The translations under genes and the position numbers were made by a program. Positions 42,745-53,837 of a stretch of 64,000 nucleotides of DNA are shown here, piece by piece. The notes under the pieces are model-generated. The model worked only from the letters and a program-made list of their open reading frames with translations, was not told the origin of the DNA and made no database searches. How positions within the stretch are numbered: the first letter of the stretch is position 1; each line of letters begins with the position of its first letter. The DNA is taken from contig NKYR01000093.1 of NCBI GenBank assembly GCA_003184365.1, positions 1 to 64,000 of the forward strand, read 5' to 3'. The stretch is from Evernia prunastri (taxonomy: Eukaryota > Ascomycota > Lecanoromycetes > Lecanorales > Parmeliaceae).

Positions 42745-43803
42745 TGCGACCAGGATGATTTAGATTCCCAGCGACTTTGTCCGCCCGGATGCAAACAATG
42801 GAACTCAGGAAACCATCTGATGCGACCAAGAGGGTGTCCGAGCGAGTCTTGGCAGCTTGGTCCGCCCAGGGGGTGCTTTGGAGGCTTGATGATGTTACCA
42901 AAGCGTCATGTCTAGTTTGGCCAATGAATTCACGAGCGATCCACAAGTAGTCTATGAAACAAGAAAATGCTCAAGCCATTGTGCATCGGCGACCAATCTT
43001 TTCATTCCACCTTAGTTTCCAAGACTCATAGCGATTTGGCCCTACCCGTACTTACAACGAAGATCGTCACTATGCAAAGAGGTTGGAGCGAGAGAGCGGT
43101 GGAGAGGTATGCCTTAGTCCGAAGAGACGAAACATTCAATCCAATACCGCCGGCAAGCATTGCGTACTCGGAGAAGAATGAGCGCAAGCATCCTTTTTGC
43201 CGGTTTTTGCCGGTTTGGGCGCTGCCATGGAAGTAAGGCTTGCGCCCTGTATATCAGCATGGAACCTTTTCCAATGAAGGGAAGAAGAGGGTTTTTGTGA
43301 CGATCATCAGTCCTCTGCCAGGCGGGAAGGAAGGCGTCGATTGAGCAGGAGTGTTAAAGGTAAAAGTCAAATCTCACGAGTTCCCTGTTCGTCGGTGGTA
43401 TCATTGCACCGGCCGACCTCTTCGTCTGGAGTGTTGAGCCGTTGACGACGTTAGGGCAAAGAAAGACTGATAACGAAACTCATGCTCATGTGCCACAAGC
43501 GAAGGGTGGAAAGGCGGAGAGTAGATTGGATGAAGATCTTGTCCGAAGGGGACGGATACTTCATTTTCAACCGGATGTGGCAGACTGATTTTTTTTTTCA
43601 ATTGTACTGGTTGAGGCGAGGCTGAGGTTGCGGTGTTGGATACAAGTACAAAAATGATTAGCTCCGGCACCTCATTACTAACTTGCATAGCATGCCTTTG
43701 ACTTTCTCCAAACTTGAAATGATAGCAGAATGATAAATACTCCAGGTCAAGCTGGACGTACAGCTAGCCAGGGTGATCTCATAGACAAGGTCCAAGGAGT
43801 GTA
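42745..43803. other. Convergent spacer UBR1 / ISC1
   Basis: A 1.06-kb stretch between convergent genes. An imperfect direct repeat (GATGCGACCA ... TTGGTCCGCCC or TTTGTCCGCCC) occurs at about 42742-42792 and 42820-42870. No supported gene. Confidence 0.5.
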
Positions 43804-45324
43804 TTAATCAAGTTCGATTTCATTCTGAACTATCATGTTTCTTTGTCGATATATTCTTGGCCCCCTTCCCCCCTCCCCCTCAGCTATCTCCTTCGCATTT
43901 CGAATCTCCCACTCAAACTCCTTCAAAGCTCTGAGTTCGGATCCGATGAACAGGCCTCCAATGAGACCGTCTATTACGCCTGCTCCGAAGCCAAGGGTGC
44001 TCAAGAGGATAAGGAGGAATGCAACAAAAGGGCGTGGCGACCACCATATTGCAGTGAAGCATCCAACAGCAACGACAATAGAGATACCGAAGTTGGAGAG
44101 GCGGAAGCGGCGCTGATGGAGCTCACGACGAGTGTAAGTTGCAAGCATAGAAAGAATTGTGTCGTACGTCGATATGGATCGAAGATCAGTATCTATATGT
44201 TGGATTGTGGCAACACCAGAAACTGCTTGGCCATTTCTGAAAGGAAGTTCTGCAGAACTTTCCACTCGTGAAAGTGTAGCCTCAACAGAGAAATGGTCGC
44301 TCAGTGAGCAGCCGATCGAAGGATGAAGTTCGGTCATGCCAACTTTGATGTCTTGTACGTGCCATTTGCTATTACCGGGCGAATGCAGATAGGAACTATC
44401 GCCAATGAATATATAATCAAGTCGTTTCGCTCGGGGATCTTGAGTTGTATCATTGACGATGATATTTCCACCTCTGTACTGCTTTTTCTGCTGCTCCTTG
44501 CTCCACCGCCATGTATTAAGAACACCATCGCAAGTAGCGCCATTCTCGGACAAGTTGTAAGCGGCGGTCGGGATCCCGCGTCCTCTCTTCCGCTCGAGAT
44601 CATCATTTGATGACCCAACTGAAGATTCTGGGTGCAATACCCTCCAAGCATCTCGTACGGAAGCGTACCCGGTAATGAGCTGATGGGCAAAAGAAAGAGG
44701 AACCATATTGAAGTCTCCTAACCCTAGTACTAAATGGCCTCTTTCCGCAGCACCGCGCATAAGCTTCGCAATCTCCCAGGCCTGGGCTGTGCGGTGACAG
44801 AGGTAAGAGTCATTAGGTTCACTCTCGTAAGGCGCATGTAGGTGTGTGCAAAAAACTTCTGCTATGTCTTCCGGCCGAGGACCTAATCTGATTCTCGCAC
44901 ACGCAACTCCTTTGCCAACGAACCAATCCCCTCGGAAAAATGCGGTAGGCCGTCCGTTCAGGGGATATCGAACCATACTCGATTCCTCGATCGGCCATTT
45001 CGACAGGATGGCGAGACCGCCGCCAAATATCCCGCTGTAGTAATACTTGCCGTACGGGAGAATATGTTTAGTCTGCCTTCGAATACTTTGGTAATCTTCT
45101 TGGGTCCAGCATTCTTGCAACCCAACAATCTCGGGAATTGGGCTGACAAGGGCGAGTTTTCGTCCAATTTCTGCCAGTCGTTCCCTGCGATAGTGGGAGA
45201 TGTACTTGAGGCCCAAACAGTTGTACGAGATGACGTTCAATGTGCTTGGACCCTCAGAAGAAGCAGCCATACTTGTCAGAGGCCGCTTGGTTTCCACTTC
45301 TGCTCTCACGGGGCTCGTGACCAA
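43804..45324 (-). CDS. ISC1: Inositol phosphosphingolipid phospholipase C (neutral sphingomyelinase family)
   Basis: 506 residues, one exon. An endonuclease/exonuclease/phosphatase-fold hydrolase that cleaves the head group from inositol phosphosphingolipids to give ceramide. Catalytic and metal-site motifs in order: SYNCLGLKY (Asn near 35), GLQECW (Glu near 70), GDFNMVP (about 203), KRLDYIFIGD and SDHFSVEA (general-base His near 347). A C-terminal hydrophobic hairpin of two membrane helices (about 405-455; IVVAVGCFTAIWW, FVAFLLILLSTLGFGAGVI) is followed by a charged tail, as in yeast Isc1 where this end binds anionic phospholipids. The gene is divergent to SWD3. Nothing looks broken. Confidence 0.93.
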   Translation of the reverse strand: MVTSPVRAEVETKRPLTSMAASSEGPSTLNVISYNCLGLKYISHYRRERLAEIGRKLALVSPIPEIVGLQECWTQEDYQSIRRQTKHILPYGKYYYSGIFGGGLAILSKWPIEESSMVRYPLNGRPTAFFRGDWFVGKGVACARIRLGPRPEDIAEVFCTHLHAPYESEPNDSYLCHRTAQAWEIAKLMRGAAERGHLVLGLGDFNMVPLSFAHQLITGYASVRDAWRVLHPESSVGSSNDDLERKRGRGIPTAAYNLSENGATCDGVLNTWRWSKEQQKKQYRGGNIIVNDTTQDPRAKRLDYIFIGDSSYLHSPGNSKWHVQDIKVGMTELHPSIGCSLSDHFSVEATLSRVESSAELPFRNGQAVSGVATIQHIDTDLRSISTYDTILSMLATYTRRELHQRRFRLSNFGISIVVAVGCFTAIWWSPRPFVAFLLILLSTLGFGAGVIDGLIGGLFIGSELRALKEFEWEIRNAKEIAEGEGGRGPRIYRQRNMIVQNEIELD

Positions 45325-45742
45325 GGGATGAATAATACAAAGTCCAGAAAAGGCACGAAGTGACTACCATGACAAAACAGCGTACAAATAAGAGATCCAA
45401 AGCGAGAAAGTCAAAGCAAAAGACTCAACGCGCCGCCATCTTTCAGATGCTCTATGTTTCTACTGGACCAACCAAATCTGTAGTAGACCGGGCTGGAAGT
45501 GGTCTCTGTGCGAGTCAGTCGACATAAAGCTAACCAGACGATAGCCTGCTCAGAGTGGAAATAGTAGATTAGTTTTTAATTACGACTGTGAATATATAAT
45601 ACATGTAAGATGGAGTAGTAAGCTTCCATCGATACGCCTTTCCAAACGCGCGAGGCGCGCCTCTTCACGTTGTCGAGATTTGACATGGGAACCTCCAAAT
45701 GTGAAATCACAATGTAATTGACTTCAAGAAAGGCCAATCGCC
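45325..45742. promoter_or_regulatory. Divergent promoter ISC1 / SWD3
   Basis: A 418-bp spacer. A perfect 12-bp CG-rich palindrome GAGGCGCGCCTC sits at 45652-45663, 80 bp before the SWD3 start, preceded by AAACGCGC. It could be a transcription-factor site; no factor can be named with confidence. Confidence 0.5.
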
Positions 45743-47356
45743 ATGCCGTCTACTCGCTACTCCAAAAGACGTCGCGTCAGCAGTCCGGCAAAGGAAGAGA
45801 CACCGGCATATAACAGCTCCCCAGATGAGTTGGCTGCCAGCTCGGATCACGAAAAATATCACTCTCAACGAGCGCCGTCTAAAAACCTGCGAGAAGGCAG
45901 AGGGAGGAAAAGAAGCTTCGCGGACATCTATTCCGCGACTTCTACTGCTGTTGCCTCTGAAGACAGCCACAGCGAGCTGGCCGGCCCTCCTCGTGCGTCT
46001 GAGGAAATCCCAAACGTTCTGATTACCACTACTGCGTCTGGCGAAGACAGCCCCGACGAGCTAGATCACACGACACCGACTTTCTTTCGCCGCCCATTCC
46101 GGGCCAGTTTCAGCAAAGAATCAAGACGGCCACATGAGAAATATGCGAGCCAAAGTCCTAGCCCTCCACCGTACTCCAGAATCAGTTCACCAATCGCCAC
46201 ACCTCGTACTCCACCCATTCGCCCGCCACAATATGAACCATATAAGGAGAAGATGGTGTTGAAGGGGCACAGAAAGGGCGTAGCTGCCGTGCGATTCTCT
46301 CCTGATGGACGTCTGATAGCAAGCTGCTGTAAGCTCAAAAGTCTACCGGTCTATCTCATGAGCTCCAGCTGACCCTACCAGCGGCTGACGCAACCATCAG
46401 AATCTGGGAAACAGCGACGGGCAAGCATCTGCACACGTTGGAGGGCCACCTCGCCGGCATATCGACCATAGCGTGGTCCCCAGATAGCAAGACGCTTGCC
46501 TCGGGCTCGGATGACAAATCCATACGACTGTGGGATGTCCCTACTGTAAGGCCGTGTATATAAGACTAGTTGCTTCTATCAAGGATACTGACTGGCTGCA
46601 CAGGGCAAAGCCCACCCTCATCTCCTCCTCTCACATTCCTCATACATCTACGCGCTCTCTTTCTCCCCGCGCGGCAACATGCTTGCTTCAGGCAGCTACG
46701 ACGAAGCTTTGTTCCTATGGGACGTCCGGACCACGCGACTCATGCGCTCTTTACCTGCGCACTCTGACCCCATTGGCGGGGTGGACTTTGTCCGCGATGG
46801 GACGCTCATAGTTTCCTGCGCCGGAGACGGATTGATCAGGGTGTGGGATACGGCTACAGGGCAGTGTCTCAGGACGCTCGTGCACGAGGACAATGCCGCC
46901 GTAACGGGCGTCAGGTTCAGCCCGAACGGCAAGTTCGTTCTCGCCTGGACCCTAGACGGTTACGTCCGACTTTGGAACTACGTCGAAGGCCGTTGCGTCA
47001 AGACCTACCAAGGTCACACGAACTCGAAGTACAGCATTGGCGGCGCGTTCGGCGTGTACGGCGGCGAGGACGGCGTGGAGCAGAGAGCCTGTGTGGTGAG
47101 CGGGAGCGAGGACGGCAACATACTTTGCTGGGATGTACAGAGCAAGGAAATCCTGCAGATCATAACCGGGCACCAGGGGGTGGTCCTCGGGGTGGACACG
47201 CTGACCGAGGAAGGCCTGATGGTGAGCGGCGGGATCGATAAGACCGTCAGGGTTTGGGAGAGGGACGGAGGAGGGGCGGGGGATTCTGCGGATGCGGTGG
47301 ATGCAGCGATCAGCGTCCTCAAGGTTGACGAGCAAGAGGCCGCTGAGATGGCGTGA
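45743..47356 (+). CDS. SWD3: WD40 protein of the WDR5/Swd3 type (COMPASS H3K4 methyltransferase subunit)
   Basis: Exons 45743-46328, 46382-46545 and 46604-47356 are in phase and give 500 residues. The first 165 residues are a disordered Ser/Pro/Arg-rich extension (basic KRRRVSS near the start). The rest is a seven-blade WD40 propeller: LKGHRKGVAAVRFSPDG, IRIWETATGKHLHTLEGH, SGSDDKSIRLWDV, LASGSYDEALFLWDV, DGLIRVWDTATGQCLRTL, GYVRLWNYVEGRCVKTYQGH, DGNILCWDV and GGIDKTVRVWE. Blade order and the CVKTYQGHTNSKY segment are typical of WDR5, which holds SET1 and histone H3 Arg2. The symbol is inferred from that pattern. The extension is much longer than in animal WDR5. Confidence 0.88.
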
Positions 47357-47911
47357 ACATAGGAAGTTTCAAAGGTGAAATGTTATCCCAGGAGATGCGA
47401 CCGGGCGTTTATTTGGAATGTCGAGTTGGGGTTCTTCAGCTGTGCGTGTGGAAAGGCCAGACGATTGGGAGCTACATCTTGTCAATTTCAACTGTAATTA
47501 CTTCTATTTTGTATCAGAACAAAGATGCAAAGTGTTCTTATACATTGATTACGGTGGAAATGAGCTCAGATCTGATTGTGGGCTAATATTTTGTAGGCTT
47601 GCTTCTGGGGGCCGCCGGAACGGTTGTCTCTGAGGGATGTAATGGAAGGAATACAGAGTCACAATGTTGTCAAGTCCCAAGGTGGTGAATCTGCAATAAT
47701 GCGTGGCTGAGTGTGCAAGTTCCTCTTAATTGCTTCGGATCCACATCCATCTATATGGGACAGGTTTCATGCACACGTCTCTCCATTACAATATACACAG
47801 TCGAGAACCCAATCATACAAGAAAAATTGCTTCCCCTCATCTCTTGCGCTCCAAACCACCTCAAATCTAAACCGCCTCCACGCACGTCCTAGAAGCTCCC
47901 TATATAATCGA
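47357..47911. other. Convergent spacer SWD3 / GH128 gene
   Basis: 3' regions of two convergent genes. Small open frames at 47353-48016 lack family features. Confidence 0.5.
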
Positions 47912-49705
47912 TCAGCTCGACATGTAAGCCGAACCCGATCCCACATTGACAACGCTGGTGGGGCTGTTCAATCCGTTCCACGTGTAACGGTCGACGCCGT
48001 GGGACGCGTCGTCTAGCCACTCCAGAAAGGTGGAAATATTGTCGGCAGACGCGCTCTCAGGACCGCCCTCGGAGATCCAAAGCTCAGAAATGCCGTATTG
48101 TTTCTGGAGCTTCTGGTACGCGGTCACAGTGGCGGCGAGACTCTGGGGGTTGTCCGTGCCGTTCAAGCCTTCCTGGTTACCGGCTCCATACCAGTGGAAA
48201 CAGATGGCATCGAAGCTGTTTGAAGGGAAGCTCGCTAGGAAACTTGCCATGTACTCGCTACCAATACCTGGCGAGCCGACATTGTTCTGGGTGCATGGTG
48301 TAGTGACCTTGGTACCACCCGTTCTCTTTGGCGCCACGTGTGTTGTGAAAGCTGAAGCGGCATCTCCAAAGGACATACATGAGCCTCCACCACCACAGTT
48401 GTCGGGCTCATTGAAAGCCATGAGCCATGGTGTATTGGCGTTGGTTTGCCAGGCGTTGAGATGATTTGCGTCCGTACCAAGCAGTTGGGCAACGTATTGA
48501 ACTTTGGCGGTTCCACTCGCCTGTCCAGAGCCCGTGGCCGGCGAGGAGTCCCAGTTAGCCATCCAGCCGATGGCGTCACTGATAGCAGCGTTGGCTTGGG
48601 CTAGGGAATCGGCGGGGGACAATGCCTGGTTATTGTAGCTGTAAAGAAGACCGCGAGCTTTGACACCGGTGCTACCACTGTTTCCACTACCGCCGGTGCT
48701 CGTAGAAGACGAGGGGGCAGGGGCGGAGGGAGCGACGGACACAGGAGAGGATGAAACAGGAGCCGGTGCGACAGAAACAGGGGCCGGTGCAACAGAAGCA
48801 GAAGAGCTTGCTGCAGGCGCCGCACCAGGGGCCGAGTGACGACCCTGTTGATGGTAGTCTGCTTTAACAGCCACTGGGGATGAAGTGGTAGCTGCGGCCT
48901 CGGCCTGGACAGGTGATGAAGTGGGAGCCACGGCTCCGGCCTGGACAGGGGTGATTGCAGGAACAACGATCTGGCCGTCCGATGCTTCTTGGACTATCTT
49001 AGAACTCGGGGAAGAGGCAGCCGAAGACGATGATGGAAGAGCGGGCGCGGTGTAGCTTGCTAGGACAGTGCCCGTGCCAGTAGGTCCAACTGGGATGCTG
49101 CTGTTGTACACGGGGTAAGGTGCGGAGGACAATTGTACTGGCGCCGAAGATTGGGCAGACTGGATTGGATTCGGGTTGGGGCTGGCTTGAACGGTGACGG
49201 TGACTGTGTTGGCGGTCGTGACGGTGACTGTGGCAGGTCCACATGTGTTTCCGGCCTGGCCAAGTCCACCGGACCCACCAGATGGAGATCCGTTAGACCC
49301 AGGAGATCCGTTAGATCCAAGCGATCCAGGAGATCCAGACTGTCCAGCGCCTCCAGAACCTCCAAGCGCGGCAGCTCCAGTCGTAGCTGGGGATTGGCCT
49401 AATTGAGGAGTGGAGCTGGTCAATGGCACTGGGATGAGGTTGATGGTTGACTTAATGGTTACCATGCCAGTGTTAGTCGCGGTGGCAGCACCGGCTGTTG
49501 TGTTCCCCGCGGGGAAAGGAGCACTTCCCGAACTCTTGGGAGGAAAGGGAGCTTGACCAGACTGGAATGGACTGCCGGTAGAATAGAGGAAGCCGCTTGC
49601 GGACCTGCTTCCTTTATGCGGGCCATGCCACATGGAGCCATGCTGTGGGATAGCGAGAACGGCAGGAAGGAGGGCGGCAAGAAAAGCGATATTGAGGAGT
49701 GCCAT
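47912..49705 (-). CDS. Secreted glycoside hydrolase of the GH128 (Asl1-like) family with long Ser/Pro/Ala-rich linker
   Basis: 597 residues, one exon. A signal peptide is present (MALLNIAFLAALLPAVLA, cleavage before IPQHG). Residues 20-345 are low complexity: Ser/Thr/Pro/Ala-rich with a Gly-Ser-Pro collagen-like run near 125-150 and repeated Val-Ala-Pro-Ala-Pro, probably heavily O-glycosylated, as in cell-wall-attached enzymes. The catalytic domain (about 348-597) is the Asl1-like glycosyl hydrolase catalytic core: RGLLYSYN, FNEPDNCG (acid/base Glu near 428), CFHWYG and LWISEGG (nucleophile Glu near 544). GH128 enzymes cleave beta-1,3-glucan, so a wall-remodelling role is likely. No GPI signal is visible at the C-terminus, which ends shortly after the last strand. 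Confidence 0.88.
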   Translation of the reverse strand: MALLNIAFLAALLPAVLAIPQHGSMWHGPHKGSRSASGFLYSTGSPFQSGQAPFPPKSSGSAPFPAGNTTAGAATATNTGMVTIKSTINLIPVPLTSSTPQLGQSPATTGAAALGGSGGAGQSGSPGSLGSNGSPGSNGSPSGGSGGLGQAGNTCGPATVTVTTANTVTVTVQASPNPNPIQSAQSSAPVQLSSAPYPVYNSSIPVGPTGTGTVLASYTAPALPSSSSAASSPSSKIVQEASDGQIVVPAITPVQAGAVAPTSSPVQAEAAATTSSPVAVKADYHQQGRHSAPGAAPAASSSASVAPAPVSVAPAPVSSSPVSVAPSAPAPSSSTSTGGSGNSGSTGVKARGLLYSYNNQALSPADSLAQANAAISDAIGWMANWDSSPATGSGQASGTAKVQYVAQLLGTDANHLNAWQTNANTPWLMAFNEPDNCGGGGSCMSFGDAASAFTTHVAPKRTGGTKVTTPCTQNNVGSPGIGSEYMASFLASFPSNSFDAICFHWYGAGNQEGLNGTDNPQSLAATVTAYQKLQKQYGISELWISEGGPESASADNISTFLEWLDDASHGVDRYTWNGLNSPTSVVNVGSGSAYMSS

Positions 49706-51683
49706 GGCGATAAATGTTCAGATTGCGCGTATTTATGATTTTGATTGGCAATTGGTAATTGGCAGAGAGGTTATGAGTTTGGGTATTTTCTGAATTTGTT
49801 TGCTATTGCTGGTGGAGTATGTTGTCGTCGTCGTCGTTGTTGTTGTTGTTATGTGATTTGGGATACAGATTGAAGCCGACCAGGGCTGTGAAGAGAGGGT
49901 GAAGGTCGAGGATTGACCGAATGAATGTAACGAGCGAATGCTCTGTGAACGAGTGACTATGGTGATAGGATGTCAAGCACAGCGACAGCGTAGGTGAAGA
50001 AGAAGAAGGAGAAGAAGGAGAAGAAGAAGGAGAGAAGAAAGAAAAACAACCCTTATTATTTAGGGGGAAGGCAGATTTGAATCTTAGGTTAGATACTAAG
50101 ATATAGTACGCCGAGGACGATGAGCTAATTTCCGACAGCTTCATCAGTACCCAAGGTAGTCAGCACTTTCCGCAACGGCCCCCCCCTCCCTTTTTTCTCT
50201 CTCTTTTTTTAATTATTTGATTAATGTTTTTTGCGCATTCTTTTTTATTCTCTTTTTTATTCTTTTACTCTTTTGTTTTGTATTCCCTCCTTCTCTCGGT
50301 ACCATAGTGCTGCAGCCTCAAAAGGTGCATTAAGCAGATCGATGATCCATGCAGTAGATGAGAGATGCGGGCGTCACGCAAATGCACTGATGCAGTAGTA
50401 CATTAAATAAAACGGTTAGGTACATATGGTGTACCTTTTAATTATGCAGGTACCCTACCCTTAATCTCTCCGCGGCATATTATTTTAGCCTATGATGGAC
50501 CAATTAATAACAAATTCAAACGGTAATTATACACCAATGAATAAGGTGAATAAATGAATTCAATGGAAATGGTGAAACAAGAGCGGCGAATCAGACAGAA
50601 GTTGGAAGCGACATTAAATCATTCGTTCAAATTATGACCCATACCTAGTGACACTCCAGAACAAATTGGTGTCGAGCAGCACAAGGCGGTCACCTACCTA
50701 CCACCTACACCTTCCTATCCTCGAGTATCCAATCCGATGAGAGCAAGCTAACCTCATCCTTCTTTGCCTATCTCGATTCTTTGCCTTGTTTCTCTTTATC
50801 CTCTATGTCGCTGCCTCGTGGACTATGTGACAAAAGGTACGGTAGATACTGCTGTACTGTACTACTGTACTGTACTGCTCTCTTTGTTCAAGTCTTCAAG
50901 ATGCTTGGACTCGCAAGGATACCTTCCTTTCCTTGCCAAGTCTCAGGGGGAAGCGCCGGGGCCAAGGCTCTTAGTAAGGTAAGTAAAGTAAGGTATCCAA
51001 CAAAACCACTCCACTTTGACTTAACGCAATGGAGCAAGGGAGCAGCGTGCTACGAGTATACTGGGGTAACATCAAAACACCAAAGGTTTCACAATAATTG
51101 AAGAGTTATCCCATTCGGAATACTACTACTACGGTAATCAACTTCCTAAACAACAACCACATGAAAAGAAATTATTCACCAGGAGCCTTGGGACCCCGGA
51201 CACATGGCCTTCCGCTGAGCTTTCCTTGACAGTCCTGTCCGAGTCAGATGAATCTGTCTTGGTGATCGTATTTTGAATGCTTCCAGCTACATCTTGTCAT
51301 CCACTCAACTGACATGCGGCAACTTATGCCTACCTACTTTGTCATCATTTATATCACTGTAACCCACTTCGTTCACCTGCGCTTTTGCGGCGAGGACCCA
51401 ATCTACATCCACCAATCCTTCCTTCTTCATGCTGCGCCCGAAGGAATGCCTCTCCAGGTTTCAGAACGAAATGCTACCCACGAATCCGTGCCTGAATATC
51501 GTGCTCCACCCGCTTGGAGTACAATCCATGTAGATATATGGAAATTGGTACCACTTGATCAGGTCTGCCACACCCTTCAACAGACCGGAACCTGTAGCGC
51601 AAATCAGTCACGGAGACGCTTTCGCTGTTGATGTGTTCCAGAACAGGCTTCGTTAGGTAGTTATATGTCTACTTCTTGACTTT
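49706..51683. other. 2-kb intergenic region upstream of the GH128 gene
   Basis: Contains the GH128 promoter/leader with GTC/GTT trinucleotide runs (49825-49852), an AGAAGA purine run (49998-50045), a T-rich run (50190-50280), TACCT/AGGTA motifs at 50416-50460 and 50971-50997, and GTACT/TGTAC repeats at 50852-50880. Translations in 50764-51631 are short and carry no recognisable domain. I see no supported gene. Confidence 0.55.
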
Positions 51684-53422
51684 CTATTTCCTGCCTACTT
51701 GCCCTCTCCTCTCCTCTCCTCTCCTCTCCTCTCCTCTCCTCCTTTCCATCACCTTCAGCACGTCCGCCGCACTGTTGACATCGCCTTTCCTCTTCTTCCC
51801 TCCCCTTTTCCTCTTCTCCTTGTCCTTCTCTCTCCCTTCACCCTCGCCTCCGTCTCCATTCCACACGCTCAGCTTCACCTTCCTATCCTCCGCATCCTCC
51901 GCATCCTCAAAACGACTGTTACCAAACTCCAGGTCCATATCATCAGCATCGCGATCGTGAGACTCGAGCATCCTTTTCCGTCGCGCCAGTCTGGCAGCTT
52001 CCTCTTCATTCCCCGATTCTGAGGTCGAGAATGGATTTATGGCAGAAGCTTTTTTCAGCGCAGCCACGATTGTGGGGTCCGTGAGCGGATTCCGCCCTAG
52101 TTCATTCGAAGCATCTTTTTCTTCTTCAGAGTCATCAAAGTAGTTGCGTTTCCGCCGTAGTGGGAATTGTTGCTGCCGCATAGCTGGCGGGGAAGACGTT
52201 TCTGGGGGCGGCTTCGGCGAGGCAGCTACCAAAGATGCTTCGCCTTCCCCGTCACCACTGTTAGAATCATCGTCGCTATCCTCAACATCTCCCAAAGGGT
52301 TGTAATCGGTGCCTGCACCCTCGAATATATCCCCTTCGTCGTCGTCGTCTCCGGTTACTACTGGGGGTGCTATGGGCGTGACTTCCATACCAAGCGGTTC
52401 TACGTCTTTATCTGGCATCAACAAACCACCACGTTCATCAACCTTGACTCTTTTCACCTTTTTCTTCACTCGACCATCCTCTCCAATGGTAATCAAGACC
52501 TCTCGGCCTCGGTCGTCTTTCTCAATTCTGGACCTCTCTTTTTTCTCCCCAACTTTCATAAATCTAGGTCCCAGAGCAGGCTTCTGAGCTTGCTTCGTTC
52601 TCTCGCCTGCTGCAATTCTGGACGCCTTGAGCTCTTTTAATATATCATCTCGCGTTCGCTTTTGGCTCGCAATAGGAGGGGGTGGGGCCATCTCTCCCTT
52701 TTTGGAAGTCGCCTGTCTTATTATTGGTTGAATCGCCTTCTCTTCCAGTCTCTCAAACTCATTATCAACATCAGCCTCTGGCTGGATTTCGCGGGATTCC
52801 TCGTGATCTTCTTCAACCTGTGTAGAACTTCCGCTTTCCGCAAGCACATCTTCCCCTCTTCTGACCCTTTCCAAAAGCTTGTAGTCTAGTCCTTTAACCA
52901 GATGCACATCCTTCACGTCACCACCAACTATCTCATCTCTGAGAGCTTCGAAAGTCGCCATGTCCATCTGGCCCAGCTTAACCATATCCTCCAGAGCTCT
53001 AACCCGCGTAGCCTTGTCATTTTCCTCGTCCGCACTCCGAAGCTGTGTACGATCTTGGTAGCCCGAGCGCAGCTTGGTACCTTTGGGTGCGGCCGAAGAG
53101 CGGAATTTCTTTGCATTCGAGGGGTTCTGTTCGGCATTGCGTTCGGCCAGTTGACGCGCAAATTCATTACCTGATGAGCCTATCACAGAGCGCCTGTTCT
53201 TCTGTTAGTGAAATCCGTAGATTAATGACTACCCAGTAACGGGTGAGAGGGGAATAGTGGGGTGGAGATGTAGTACGGTGTCATAGGTATGTTGGATCTC
53301 AAGCGAGAACCGAGAGCTGGAGTTGCACCTCCGCTTTGCACTCTCGAAATTACCGAGTCCTCCTTATTCTTGGGAGCTGTAGGAGTGTCCAGCACCAGTC
53401 GGCGGAATTGGGTGTTGTTCAT
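51684..53422 (-). CDS. RED-like (IK) splicing factor
   Basis: Two exons (53277-53422 and 51684-53193) join as MTP|RSV and give 551 residues. The N-terminal MNNTQFRRLVLDTP and SRLRSNIPMTPRS lead into NEFARQLAERN, SGYQDRTQLRSADEEND and HLVKGLDYKLLERVR, the signature of the RED/IK N-terminal domain. In animals and fission yeast RED binds SMU1 and joins the spliceosome before activation. The middle is acidic and coiled-coil rich, with a stretch of Asp/Glu/Ser near 52240-52340. The last 15 or so residues (ERRRGEERRGEERRG) are encoded by a pentanucleotide microsatellite (CTCCT x7, plus strand 51706-51740), so a slip by one unit would change the C-terminus. Divergent to SSR4. Confidence 0.82.
51706..51740 (+). 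repeat. Pentanucleotide microsatellite (CTCCT)7 inside a coding end
   Basis: Seven perfect CTCCT units, within the last codons of the RED-like gene on the minus strand. Five is not a multiple of three, so gain or loss of one unit shifts the frame of the C-terminal tail. Confidence 0.9.
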
Positions 53423-53837
53423 GATTTTGTATTTGAATATATGCAGACTAAATGATGTTATCTCTCATCATTACGGGTCCGACGTCACCTTTCAGACTCG
53501 AATTTTGTCCTCTTAGAATCTCAGAAAGTGAAGGATGTGAGAAGATCAAACTACCTCAATAAGCGTGGAGGTGGTTAGAAAAAGTACCTTAGCTAAGGTA
53601 CAGACGAGGGGAGATTGCGGGATCTCCCGAGGGCTAGACACTCACTACTTACCTAGGTAAGTAAAATGCTGGTGACGGGCAACATCATCTCAATCGCATT
53701 GTATTGAATCGTTTGAAAGCCATTACCACATTGACGGTCTTTCTGTCTACCTTACGCTTCGCTTACATCGTCGAAGTGACCTTCTCACTAAATCCACGAA
53801 CTGGACACATTAGCCGTGGTTTCACGCATTGGCAGAC
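53423..53837. promoter_or_regulatory. Divergent promoter RED-like / SSR4
   Basis: Holds two perfect palindromes of the AGGTA/TACCT family: GTACCTTAGCTAAGGTAC at 53584-53601 and ACTTACCTAGGTAAGT at 53647-53662. Both lie between divergent starts, about 180-250 bp from the SSR4 ATG. Confidence 0.55.

Noticed and set aside
43835..44271. Plus-strand frames antisense to ISC1
   Set aside because: They are shadows of the well-supported minus-strand gene.
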